From JALZCH01 sp036400075 (lineage in GTDB: Bacteria > Acidobacteriota > Blastocatellia > Pyrinomonadales > Pyrinomonadaceae), in NCBI GenBank assembly GCA_036400075.1, contig DASWLV010000081.1, positions 1 through 64,000 on the forward strand: a stretch of DNA of 64,000 nucleotides, in the 5' to 3' direction. Within the stretch, counting starts at the first letter, position 1. The number at the start of each line of letters is the position of its first letter. Both the position numbers and the translations under genes were made by a program. This document shows positions 43,533 to 52,400 of this stretch, piece by piece. Under the pieces are notes generated by a model. The model was not told the origin of the DNA. It worked only from the letters and a program-made list of their open reading frames with translations, and searched no databases.

Positions 43533-44386
43533 TTTTCACTCTTCACTTGAATTCCTTCGGGCATTGGGTAAGATTCCTGTTCGCTTGGATAATCTCCGTT
43601 TCGGACATCGTTTGCCCAATTTTGCACGGCTTCGGTCATCGTTTCGCGCAAATTGGCGTATTTGCGGACAAATTTCGGCTGTCGCCCGAAAGTTAAGCCG
43701 AGCAAATCGTGCAAAACCAAAACCTGAACATCGCAATCAATTCCCGCGCCGATTCCGACGGTTGAAATGTTCACGGATTTAGTAATTTCGGCGGCAAGCT
43801 CGCGCGGAACCAGCTCCAGAACAATCGAAAAAGCCCCCGCGTCTTCGAGCGCACGCGCGTCGTCAATTAGTGCCTGCGCGGCGTCGGCGGTTTTGCCCTG
43901 CAAACGATAACCGCCGAGACGGTTAAAAGATTGCGGAGTCAACCCGATGTGTCCCATAACGGGAATTTCTTCGTTGACTAATCTTTTGACGATTTCCAAA
44001 CGGTTTTGCCCGCCTTCGAGCTTGACGGCTTCCGCGCCGGCTTCTTTGATAAATCTAAAAGCGTTTTTAACGGCGTCCTGCTCGCCCGTGTGATACGAGC
44101 CGTAAGGCATATCTGCGACGAGCAAAGCGCGTTTAACGCCGCGCCGCACGGCTTTTGCGGCGAACAGCATTTCGTCCATCGTCACGGGAATTGTGTTGTC
44201 GTAACCGAAAACTACATTTCCGGCGCTGTCACCGACCAGAATTACTTCAATTCCCGCTTCATCAACTACGCGCGCTGTCGGATAATCGTAAGCCGTCAGA
44301 CAAGTCAGACATTCCCCTCGCTCCTTTGCCGCGCGCAGAAAAGGCACGTTTATTTTTTCGATTTTCGGTGTTTGATGCGATGACAT
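43529..44386 (-). CDS. panB: 3-methyl-2-oxobutanoate hydroxymethyltransferase
   Basis: First committed pantoate-pathway step: transfers a hydroxymethyl group from methylene-tetrahydrofolate to alpha-ketoisovalerate. The start is set at MSSHQTPKIEKINV; 48 extra upstream codons are rejected. 285 residues, family length. Motifs: TAYDYPTARVVDEAGIEVILVGDS, VRRGVKRALLVADMPYGSY, AGAEAVKLEGG, MGHIGLTPQS. It starts 20 nt after folK ends and is followed by panC. Confidence 0.94.
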   Translation of the reverse strand: MSSHQTPKIEKINVPFLRAAKERGECLTCLTAYDYPTARVVDEAGIEVILVGDSAGNVVFGYDNTIPVTMDEMLFAAKAVRRGVKRALLVADMPYGSYHTGEQDAVKNAFRFIKEAGAEAVKLEGGQNRLEIVKRLVNEEIPVMGHIGLTPQSFNRLGGYRLQGKTADAAQALIDDARALEDAGAFSIVLELVPRELAAEITKSVNISTVGIGAGIDCDVQVLVLHDLLGLTFGRQPKFVRKYANLRETMTEAVQNWANDVRNGDYPSEQESYPMPEGIQVKSEK

Positions 44387-44405
44387 TTGGCGCGTGTTAG
44401 GGATT

Positions 44406-44975
44406 TTAAATTTTGACAGGCTCTTTTGCAATCGGAAACTGCGCCGCCGGAGAAGAAGCGAGATTTGCGTCAATCGGATTCCAGCGGTGAACCTGCGCTT
44501 TGTCCGGCGTTTCGACGAGCAATTGGGCAATGTTTTTCTGCAAAACCGGATGCCGCAAATCCGGCGACAGCTCGTTTAACGGCACGAGAACAAAGCGCCG
44601 CAGGTGCATTTGGGGATGCGGAACGGTGAGGAAATCGGTTTGATGAACATTTTTGCCGAATAGAATTAAATCCAAATCCGCAGTGCGCGCCGCTTTCGGG
44701 GTTTCGCGTTTTCTCCCCAAAAGATATTCGATTCGCAGCATTCGCGCGAGCATTTGTTCGGGTGTGATGTTGTTGATTTCGACTTCCGCAATCATATTGA
44801 GAAATCGGGGCTGTTTGTCATCAACGGCAACAGGCTCGGTTTCATAAATGGCGGAAAGCCGTTTCAGACACACCGACGCTTCAAGCAGACCGCGCACGGC
44901 GAGCAGTAAATTCCCCGCCCTGTCGCCCAAATTCGAGCCGATTCCGACATAAGCTGTCACGGTTTCAACTTTCAT
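44406..44975 (-). CDS. folK: 2-amino-4-hydroxy-6-hydroxymethyldihydropteridine pyrophosphokinase
   Basis: Folate biosynthesis enzyme transferring pyrophosphate from ATP to the pterin. 189 residues, a little longer than the usual ~160 with a C-terminal tail. Motifs: AYVGIGSNLGDRAGNL, IYETEPVAVDDKQPRFLNM, KAARTADLDLILFGKN, VPHPQMHLRRFVLVPLNEL. It is first in folK-panB-panC, linking folate and CoA supply; PanB itself uses a folate cofactor. Confidence 0.92.
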   Translation of the reverse strand: MKVETVTAYVGIGSNLGDRAGNLLLAVRGLLEASVCLKRLSAIYETEPVAVDDKQPRFLNMIAEVEINNITPEQMLARMLRIEYLLGRKRETPKAARTADLDLILFGKNVHQTDFLTVPHPQMHLRRFVLVPLNELSPDLRHPVLQKNIAQLLVETPDKAQVHRWNPIDANLASSPAAQFPIAKEPVKI

Positions 44976-45121
44976 CGCCGCCGATTGTAACTTAACGGTT
45001 GTTTTTTTGGTAGTTCAATGTTTCAATTAAAGCGAGCCTATGGCTCAAATATTCCAGCAATGCTTGGCTGAAAACAGGCATTCGGGCGGCTTTTTTAGCA
45101 GGTTGCGCCGTCTTAACAAAA

Positions 45122-46429
45122 ATGGCACGCAGAAAATTTCGCAACAATTCGCGCTTTGATAATTATTCAGACCGCTCTTTTCAAGAATATCTCTCGAACG
45201 CGCCCGCGCCGCAAACTTCGCGGACAGAGCTTTTACGCCTCATTCGCGGCGGCGAAGATACTTATCTCGAACTCAAAGTCCGGCTTTCAAATTCGGAAAG
45301 AATCTCACAGGAAATCTGCGCTCTGGCAAACACGGACGGCGGCACAATCGTGTTCGGAGTTTCCGACCAGCTCCGCATCGAAGGCGTTTTGGACTCTCAG
45401 GAAGTTCAGCAGGAATTGATTCGCATTTGCCGCGAAGAACTTTCGCCCGCTCTGACTCCGCTGATTGACATAGTGGCTTTCGATAGCGGGCGCGTTGTCG
45501 TCGTTTGTGAAATCGAAGGCAAACGCCGCCCGTATCGAACGCGCGACGGCAAGTTTTATTTGCGAATCGGTTCGGAAAAACGCGAAGCTACGCGCGAAGA
45601 ATTGTCAGCCTGGCTCGAAGAAATTCGACCGCTCGGTTTTGAGAATTTGCCGGTTCCCGCTGCGAAAGAATCGGACATTGACGATATGCTGCTCTGGACT
45701 TTCGCGCGCGAATTTGCGGGCGATGCGTTTGATGAAAAGCAGATTCCGACGAATTACGCGACCGGCGAATTTTTAAAACGCGATTTGCTGCTCGCTTCGG
45801 GAACAATGGACGAGTTTACTCCGACCGTTGCCGCCGTTTTGCTGTTCGGAAAAAACGAGCGAGTCGCGTCTCTGCTGCCGCGCGCGAACGTCGTTGCCGC
45901 CAGATTTTCCGGCGATTCAACGGACAGTCCGATTGTCGAGAAAATCGAAATCGGCGGCAATTTACTGACGATTTATGAAAGAGTTTTGAAATTCGTCCAT
46001 CGCTACTGCGATTTGTGGGAGGAGCGCCCGCGCTCATTTGCCGCAAACAACAATTCGCCGGTTAAAGCGCGCGCCAATTATCATCTCGGCTCGGTTTCCG
46101 AAGCCGTCGCCAACGCGCTCATTCACAGAGATTTAGCGATTCGTGAAACCGGAACCCGAATTTCGATATTCGACCATTCGATTGAAATCGCCAACGCGCG
46201 CCGCACTTTGGGTTTTGTCCCGCCTGCAAACCGCGCGATTCGTTACGGCATTCCGCACCGCTTAAACCCGCAGGTCGCCGCCATTTTTTCGAGCGAGGCT
46301 TACGGCGCATTTAATTCGCACCACGGCAATTTGCCCAAACTGCTCCGCGATTCGAGGCTTTTTTCCGGCAAAAAAACCGAAATTTACACCAGCAACGACG
46401 AATTCAGAATCAGGCTTTATGGAATCTGA
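45122..46429 (+). CDS. AlbA_2 (Schlafen-like) domain protein with ATPase-like C-terminal domain
   Basis: Protein of 435 residues. A basic N-terminal tail is followed by an AlbA_2 domain (about 33-150) with LELKVRLSNSERISQEICALANTDGG and VFGVSDQLRIEGV, then HATPase_c_4-like sequence (about 250-410) with VSEAVANALIHRD (N box) and IFDHSIEIANARRTLGFVP. This combination is found in regulators and in RecG-related annotations; some homologues are linked to phage defence or toxin-like systems. It lacks a visible helicase motif. Its function is not known here; it stands alone in plus orientation, opposite the surrounding genes. Confidence 0.8.
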   Translation: MARRKFRNNSRFDNYSDRSFQEYLSNAPAPQTSRTELLRLIRGGEDTYLELKVRLSNSERISQEICALANTDGGTIVFGVSDQLRIEGVLDSQEVQQELIRICREELSPALTPLIDIVAFDSGRVVVVCEIEGKRRPYRTRDGKFYLRIGSEKREATREELSAWLEEIRPLGFENLPVPAAKESDIDDMLLWTFAREFAGDAFDEKQIPTNYATGEFLKRDLLLASGTMDEFTPTVAAVLLFGKNERVASLLPRANVVAARFSGDSTDSPIVEKIEIGGNLLTIYERVLKFVHRYCDLWEERPRSFAANNNSPVKARANYHLGSVSEAVANALIHRDLAIRETGTRISIFDHSIEIANARRTLGFVPPANRAIRYGIPHRLNPQVAAIFSSEAYGAFNSHHGNLPKLLRDSRLFSGKKTEIYTSNDEFRIRLYGI

Positions 46430-46445
46430 GATTAAATTCAAGACG

Positions 46446-46517
46446 AGAAAAGGAGAAAAGGAGTAGAGGAATTGGAATTTTGCTTCCTCTTCTCCTCTAC
46501 CCCTTTTCTCCTTTTCT
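46446..46517. repeat. Hairpin built of AGGAGAAA units between convergent genes
   Basis: Arms of 25 nt (46446-46470 and 46493-46517) match at 24 positions, with a 22-nt loop. Each arm is composed of AGAAAAGG-type units. It lies 17 nt past the AlbA_2 stop and 12 nt before the VWFA stop, so it can serve as a bidirectional terminator. Confidence 0.85.
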
Positions 46518-46528
46518 GCTGAAATGTA

Positions 46529-47770
46529 TTACTTCTTAGCGTCCTCGCCTTTCGGTGGCGTGTAAAACGGGCGATGCTGAACTTCGTATTGTTTTTGCTC
46601 GGCTTCGTCAAATTTGCCGTCGTTGTTAACGTCAACTCTGACTTCGATTTTCCGTTTTTTGCCGTCGAAACGTTCGTTTCCGGCGTCGTAAGCGAGGCTA
46701 TACTGACTGCGAAGCAGCGCGTTGATGCTGTTTAAAACGCTTGGCAGCTCTGATTCAAACGTTACCGGAAAATACATTCCGCCCGATTCTTTGGCAAATG
46801 TGCCGAGCGTGTTTTTCGCCTGCAAAAGAGTTAAACGTCCGGGAAAACCGCTGATCGAATCAGTCGCCCCAATCTGCTGGTCGTACATTTTCAAAAACAT
46901 TTCACCCGTTCCGATCACGTAAATCGGAATTCCGGCGGCTTGCACGATTTTCCGCGCCTGGTCGTAATTGATTTTGCTCATAGAATCAATTCCGGTGCCG
47001 ACTAAAATTACCGCGCGGCGTTTGGCGCTGACGTTGACCAACCCGGCGTAATCCATTTTTTCATCTTTAGAGTTTTCCAACACGACCGCATCGGCGCGCC
47101 CGCCGACGAGCGTCAATTTTAAAGCGTCAAACAGATTGCTGTCGGTAAACGCCGGATTATTGTTGAGCAGCAAGGTAATAACCTGGTTAATTCGTCCCGG
47201 ATTGTTGGTGAAATCGGTGAGCGGCGTCGGGCGAATGTCAAACGCGATTACCGAAGCGTAATCGTCCGGCGGTTTGATAAAACGCGACAAAAACATCGCC
47301 ACCGGACGCACCATTTCCATTTTGCCCGGATCGTAACCGCGCGAGCCGTAATAACCGAGCGCCGAAGCGGTTTTGCTGTAATCAACGACGAGCGTGACGG
47401 TAATCGGCGATTCGGGTTCGGCAAAGTTGCTGATTTCCTGTTTTACGCCGTCTTCGTAGATTTCAAAATTCTTTTGTTTTAAGCCGGTGATAATCTGCTT
47501 GCTTTTTTTGTGATAAACGACCGAATCAACGTTGATGATATTGGTTTTGATGGTCAAAACCTCTGTGTCTTTTATCGGATTGGCGTCTTCGGGCGGAGTC
47601 GGTGCGGGCTGCGGCGCATTCGGGTCGGGACGCTGGTTCTTCTTTTGATTGGTTTGCCCGGCGGGAGGCTGCTGTCGCCGCGATTGAGCATTTGTTTGAA
47701 CGATAAAACCCGATAAAACAACGGCGAAAACGAAAAAAGCGAAAAACTGTCGGAGAAAATTGCTAAACAT
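46529..47770 (-). CDS. Exported VWFA-related protein, acidobacterial type (second copy)
   Basis: Protein of 413 residues with signal peptide (about 1-29, ending NAQS) and a Gln/Pro-rich linker. A strand-rich region (LTIKTNIINVDSVVYHKKSKQIITGLKQKNFEIYEDG) leads to the VWA domain with DYSKTAS at the metal site, AVILVGTGID and a GGMYFPV block near residue 330. It is a paralogue of the protein at 7422-8534 but nearer to a canonical site. The AAGGTGC before the ATG supports the start. Confidence 0.87.
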   Translation of the reverse strand: MFSNFLRQFFAFFVFAVVLSGFIVQTNAQSRRQQPPAGQTNQKKNQRPDPNAPQPAPTPPEDANPIKDTEVLTIKTNIINVDSVVYHKKSKQIITGLKQKNFEIYEDGVKQEISNFAEPESPITVTLVVDYSKTASALGYYGSRGYDPGKMEMVRPVAMFLSRFIKPPDDYASVIAFDIRPTPLTDFTNNPGRINQVITLLLNNNPAFTDSNLFDALKLTLVGGRADAVVLENSKDEKMDYAGLVNVSAKRRAVILVGTGIDSMSKINYDQARKIVQAAGIPIYVIGTGEMFLKMYDQQIGATDSISGFPGRLTLLQAKNTLGTFAKESGGMYFPVTFESELPSVLNSINALLRSQYSLAYDAGNERFDGKKRKIEVRVDVNNDGKFDEAEQKQYEVQHRPFYTPPKGEDAKK

Positions 47771-47900
47771 AAAGCACCTTTGAAACTGCCTGAAAATTAC
47801 TTTCTGATTGTACGCGGAAATTATTCTGCTGCAAGTACGATTTAAGTTTTCGATGCAGTTTCCGAGCCAAATTATGCCCGGCGAAACAAGTCTAAATGAA

Positions 47901-47941
47901 AAAAAGGAATGAAATCACTGAATTTGATTTCATTCCTTTTT
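47901..47941. terminator. Hairpin behind the lectin gene
   Basis: Perfect 17-bp stem AAAAAGGAATGAAATCA with a 7-nt loop, 25 nt past the lectin-gene stop on the minus strand. Confidence 0.85.
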
Positions 47942-47965
47942 AGCTGATTTATCGGCTTTCGCTTT

Positions 47966-48898
47966 TTATTTTTTGGCAGTGTTGTTGACGGCTTCGGCTT
48001 CGATTGTAACGTCAAACGCGCCTGAGTTGTCGTCCAGATTTCCTTCGTTGATTCCCAAAAAGAGCATTCCGTCGCGCTGTGCGACAAATTCGCGGCTGCT
48101 GCCGATGAAAACGAAATCGTTGTTGTCGTCGCCGATGACGGCGATCAGAGCGCCGGTTGGTTCGGTCTGCATCAGACGCTGCGAATCGGCAATCGAACCG
48201 ACGCCGGCGGGCGTCGCAAAACGTCCCTGACCGAGCGAAACGCGCCCGTTTGCAGAGATGCGAACGCGCTGACCTTTACGCACGACGACTCCCGAATTTG
48301 TCCAACCGTTGGCGGTCGCGTCGGCGAGCACTTTGAGCGGGTTGCTCTCGCCCCGGACGGTAATAAATTTGCCGGACGAACCGGAATTGGTCGTGTTTGT
48401 TTTTGGAGTCGAGATTACAGGCTGGTCGCCGGAGTCGCCGGTTTTCGGCGAGCTTATCGGCGCGGAGTTAATCACCTGCGATAAACCGCCGGAGTTGGTC
48501 GCCGGTTTATCCGTAGACGGCGGAAGCGTCGAGGTGGTCGTGACGTTCGGATTCGTTTTTTGATTGTTTGAAATCGGCGGATTTGTTCTTTCCGGCGCAG
48601 ATTGTGGCGGCTGCGCGACAATCCGGCTGTTGTTATTGACATCGGCAATTGCCGAATCCGCAACGTTGTCGAACTCGATTGATTCGACATCTTCGATGAA
48701 AACCTGAAGCTGGCTGCGCCGACCGCGCGAGCCGTCGCCGATTAAAACCGTAAACTGCTGGTCTTTAAACCCGACGACTTTACCTTTGACGACCGTGCCG
48801 TCTTTCAGACGAATCGTATCGGCAAAAACCGTAAAACTAAAACCGAAAACTAAAATGGCGGCGCACAGCGATAAGATGAATCTTGATTTGGCTTGCAT
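47966..48898 (-). CDS. Exported protein with a LecA-like lectin domain
   Basis: Protein of 310 residues. The ATG is preceded by GGAGGAG, and 8 upstream codons are rejected. Signal peptide about 1-27 (ending TVFAD). Residues ~28-80 form a small strand-rich domain (IRLKDGTVVKGKVVGFKDQQ). A Pro/Ser/Thr/Asn-rich linker follows. The C-terminal ~125 residues resemble the PA-IL (LecA) galactose-binding lectin fold: NGWTNSGVVVRKGQRVRISANG, GALIAVIGDDNND and LGINEGNLDDNSGAFDVTI, with the Asp-Asn-Ser-Gly group placed as calcium and sugar ligands. Sugar specificity is unknown. Confidence 0.8.
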   Translation of the reverse strand: MQAKSRFILSLCAAILVFGFSFTVFADTIRLKDGTVVKGKVVGFKDQQFTVLIGDGSRGRRSQLQVFIEDVESIEFDNVADSAIADVNNNSRIVAQPPQSAPERTNPPISNNQKTNPNVTTTSTLPPSTDKPATNSGGLSQVINSAPISSPKTGDSGDQPVISTPKTNTTNSGSSGKFITVRGESNPLKVLADATANGWTNSGVVVRKGQRVRISANGRVSLGQGRFATPAGVGSIADSQRLMQTEPTGALIAVIGDDNNDFVFIGSSREFVAQRDGMLFLGINEGNLDDNSGAFDVTIEAEAVNNTAKK

Positions 48899-49474
48899 TT
48901 TCTCCTCCGAGCCTTTGGGCATTAAAACTGGTTTGAAATGGACTAAAAAACGAGAGAGCGTTTTTTTTATTTTGTAAATTTTGATTTCCGCTTGTCTGCG
49001 GGAGAGTTTATGTTCGTTTCAAAATTTATGTTTCTGAAACGTTAAAGTCAAGCATTAAGAGTCGCAATTTCGGATTTTCGTTGTTTCGGGCGAAATTAGC
49101 AGAAACAATAATTTGAAAAATAAAGCCGGAGACGGATCAATAAAGCTTTCATAAGTCAGTTTTGAAAAAACTTATTTTGAATTAAGTTCTTCTGCTGGAG
49201 GACGACATTGAGTTTTTATCCATCCAAACAATTTAACCATTTTTTTAGCTTTAAACCTGTTTTTTACAATGCAGGTTAAAGTACAGGTCAAAAAGCCGAT
49301 TGCAAAACTAGCTCCGCCAGCAACCGGATTCGGTCGCAGGTTCGACTTCTGTCAGCCGCTTCAATGTTTATCGAAGGAAAAAGGCATCTTACGAGATGCC
49401 TTTTCTTGTTTGGTGTGTCATTGGTGTGCCAAGCCTTTAAATGCCATGATTTTTAGTAGTGTCCTTTGTTGGAT
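48899..49474. other. Long intergenic region with a hairpin and a degenerate T-arm-like sequence
   Basis: AT-rich upstream part with no convincing ORF. A degenerate tRNA T-arm-like stretch at about 49332-49360 (GCAGGTTCGACTTCTGT) has no matching acceptor stem upstream. TTGGTGTG direct repeats appear at about 49407-49430. The hairpin at 49379-49404 is the probable terminator of the M36 gene. Nothing else was identified. Confidence 0.5.
49379..49404 (-). terminator. Rho-independent terminator of the M36 gene
   Basis: Stem AAAAGGCATCT/AGATGCCTTTT with a TACG loop, about 70 nt past the stop on the minus strand. Confidence 0.8.
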
Positions 49475-52400
49475 TTACTTGGTAAAAACTATCGGAATCG
49501 GAACGTCGGAAGCAATTCCGAACTCCATGGCGTTGAAGCCGGAAGCCGAACCTTGTACATACCAAATGCCACCTCTATAAACAGCCGCATCATCGGCACC
49601 ATCTCCATCGTAATCGCCCGGAACCGGCGTGTCCGTAGATAAACCGAAGTTAATTGCTTGAAGCTGTCCATCCGTTGAGCGGCGAATGTACCAATTTCCG
49701 GCGCGGAACACGGCAAAATCGGCTCTATTATCATTGTCGTAATCTGCCGGTACGAGCCGATCATCATTCAACCCCCACTGCAAGGCGGTAAAACCGGCAG
49801 TTGACTGCTGGACGTACCATGTAGCGTTTGACGGGCGGAACACGGCAAAATCGGTTTTGCCGTCAGCATCGTAATCCTCAGCGACTGGTTTGTCGCCGTT
49901 TGCTCCAAATTGAAGGGCGATCATTTCCCCTCCGCTTGCGGGCTGGACGTACCAGGTTCCATTTGTCGGACGGAAAACGCCAATGTCGTCGCGGTTATCG
50001 CCGTTGTAATCGCCAATCGCGGGAATGTCGCCCGCCGTTCCCCAAACCGTTGCCGTAAACGTGTTGTTCTGACTGTTAAGGACGTAAAAATTTAGTGCAC
50101 CGCCGACGTTTCGCATTACGGCAACATCGGTTTTATCATCGCCGTCAAAATCGCCCGCGAGGGGCTGGTCGCCCGTTTGTCCGAAATGCTGGGCGGCGAA
50201 TCCTGCTTGGCTGCGAAACTCATACCAAATTCCGTCGCGAAACACAGCGCGGTCGGTTTTGCCATCACCGTCGTAATCGGTTCGCGTATTACGCGATGGT
50301 GCGCAAGTGAAACCGTCTTGCAGTTTCCCGCCGGTTATTTGCAAATCATCTATCCGTGTACCAATGCCCGAAATACTGCCGTTGGTAACTGTACGCCAGC
50401 GCAAAGCGACGGTTTGATTGTTCGCCGCCGAGGGGAGATTAACAACCGTATTAACGAAACCGTTTGAATTACCTGTCCACGCTTGACGATTGCTCAATTC
50501 GTGGGCGGCAGTGGGCGCAAAAGATTGATTGTAGCCGCCGGAGGTAAATGATCCGCCGGCAGCAAGAATATCCTGCCATTCGCCGGTCCCAATTTTGATT
50601 TCCAAAACCGTGCCGTCAAAACCGGTCTGGGTATTGTAATTCAATTTAAAGCGAAGCTGAGACGAAGCCGATTCAATCCGCGCCAAAATCGAGGCGTCGG
50701 CAAGTCCGTACGTCGCCGGAGCCGGCGCGAACAAGGCATTTGGCTGACTGTTCGACCCGGTGTTGGCGGTCGCCCAGCCCGTTGTTGTGTACGCGCCGAT
50801 TTGCTGTTTCTCCCAACCACTGGGAAGAGAAGGCGCGGTTACGGCATCGAAGTTTTGTTCGGTGGTCGTGAAAGCCGGAGCGCCGATGCGCAGCGTACGA
50901 GTCTCGGAACGCGTTCCGCGATTGCTGGTAATGTTAAAAGTTAGAGTCAAAAGACTGCCGCATTGAGCATTTGCCGGAACGGTGAAATTGATTTGTTTGG
51001 CTATCGTTTCAGCATTGGCGATGTCGCCGTAAGAGGCGCTGCTGCCTGCTACTTGCAGATTGATGCTGCTAATCGTTTCACCAGTGTTGTTTGAAAGCGG
51101 AACGGTCAAAACAAGCGGCTCGCCCGGTTCCGCGTAACCGTTGTTGTTTCCAGCCGCGTCAGTAAACGTAAAATTCGGTGTTTGCACAACGTTCGGCAAA
51201 TCGAACGCTTCGATGACACGCGCAGTATTATTGCCCGTACCGGGGGTCAAAACCTGAGCGGAAAATCCCATTCCGCGGGCGGCGAAACCAGCCCAGACAT
51301 CAACCACATCAGCCGCCGCGCCGCCCGCCTGAGCAGCGGCGACAATGGCGTCGCGCTCCTGCAAAAACGTCGGTGTGAGCGGCGCCAGCTTCATCCCGTC
51401 GGTGACGAGCTGTAAAACCCGGCGATTACCCGCCTCGTGTCCGAGTCTTTGAATCAATTTGCCGCGCACTTCCCATAAAGCAGATGACCAGATTTCGCCC
51501 GCCGCATGAACTTGATCAGCGGCGGTGGCGGTTGTTCGCGGGGGATAAGCTCCATCGTTAAGGTTGAACTGAGTGAAGTCAATGTCGGCAAATGTCATCG
51601 GATTAAAGGGGCGATTGTATAGACCGCCGGTAGCGGCGAGAATCGCTTTCGGCAAGCGCCGACCGCCGTAATAATAATTGGTCGGCGATGTCGCGTTATA
51701 AACCGAATAGCTGCCGCTCGGATAAACTCCGTTCAGCGGGTCGGTCGGCTCGCTAAGCATAGCGTGCGCGTAAAAATCCGACCAGCCTTCGCCCATTCCG
51801 GCTGACATACTTGACGTTAAACCGGTCGAATTGCCGTGCAGGCGGTTTGATAAACCATGCGTTAATTCATGAATGACAATGTCGGCATCCAAATCGCCGT
51901 CGCGGTTCGGAGTCGAGAGACCCCAGATATACATCTGCATTCTTCCGCGTGTGCCGTCTGCCGGCGTGAAAAAATTGGCGTTGTTTATGCCGGAATAATC
52001 CTGCGCTTCAGCCGAGATATGGTCGTTGCCGCGCCCTTGTCCGGTAAAGTTTTCATTTTGGAAATTCCCCGCCGCTTCGGTGAAACCAAGCAGATACATT
52101 TCGTCGTGATAACGATTGGTCAGGTAAAAAAGATGCGCCACCGCGCCCTTTTGATATTCGGGGTTGAGCGGGCTATCTCCGACGCCTCCGGGTGCGCCGG
52201 GCGAATAATTGAAATTGAAAACGCGGTTTTCGCCGGTTACGGTTTGGTCAACGCCGCTCGGTGCCGAGCGATCTACGCCCGCTTCGGCGTTATTGCCGTT
52301 GGTAGTATTGTTGCCGTCGGTAATCCAGCCTTTTTGGTTGAATGTATAGGGCGCTTCATTGCCGATGAGCGTGACGCTCGTGCGCGGCAGAATCGGAGCC

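Noticed and set aside
13258..46517. Short repeats as CRISPR arrays
   Set aside because: Units are 7-9 nt without unique spacers and without Cas genes.
49332..49360. tRNA gene
   Set aside because: Only a T-arm-like piece is present; no acceptor or anticodon arm pairs with it.
49269..49580. Small ORF in the 48.9-49.5 kb gap
   Set aside because: It runs through the terminator hairpin and overlaps the M36 gene.
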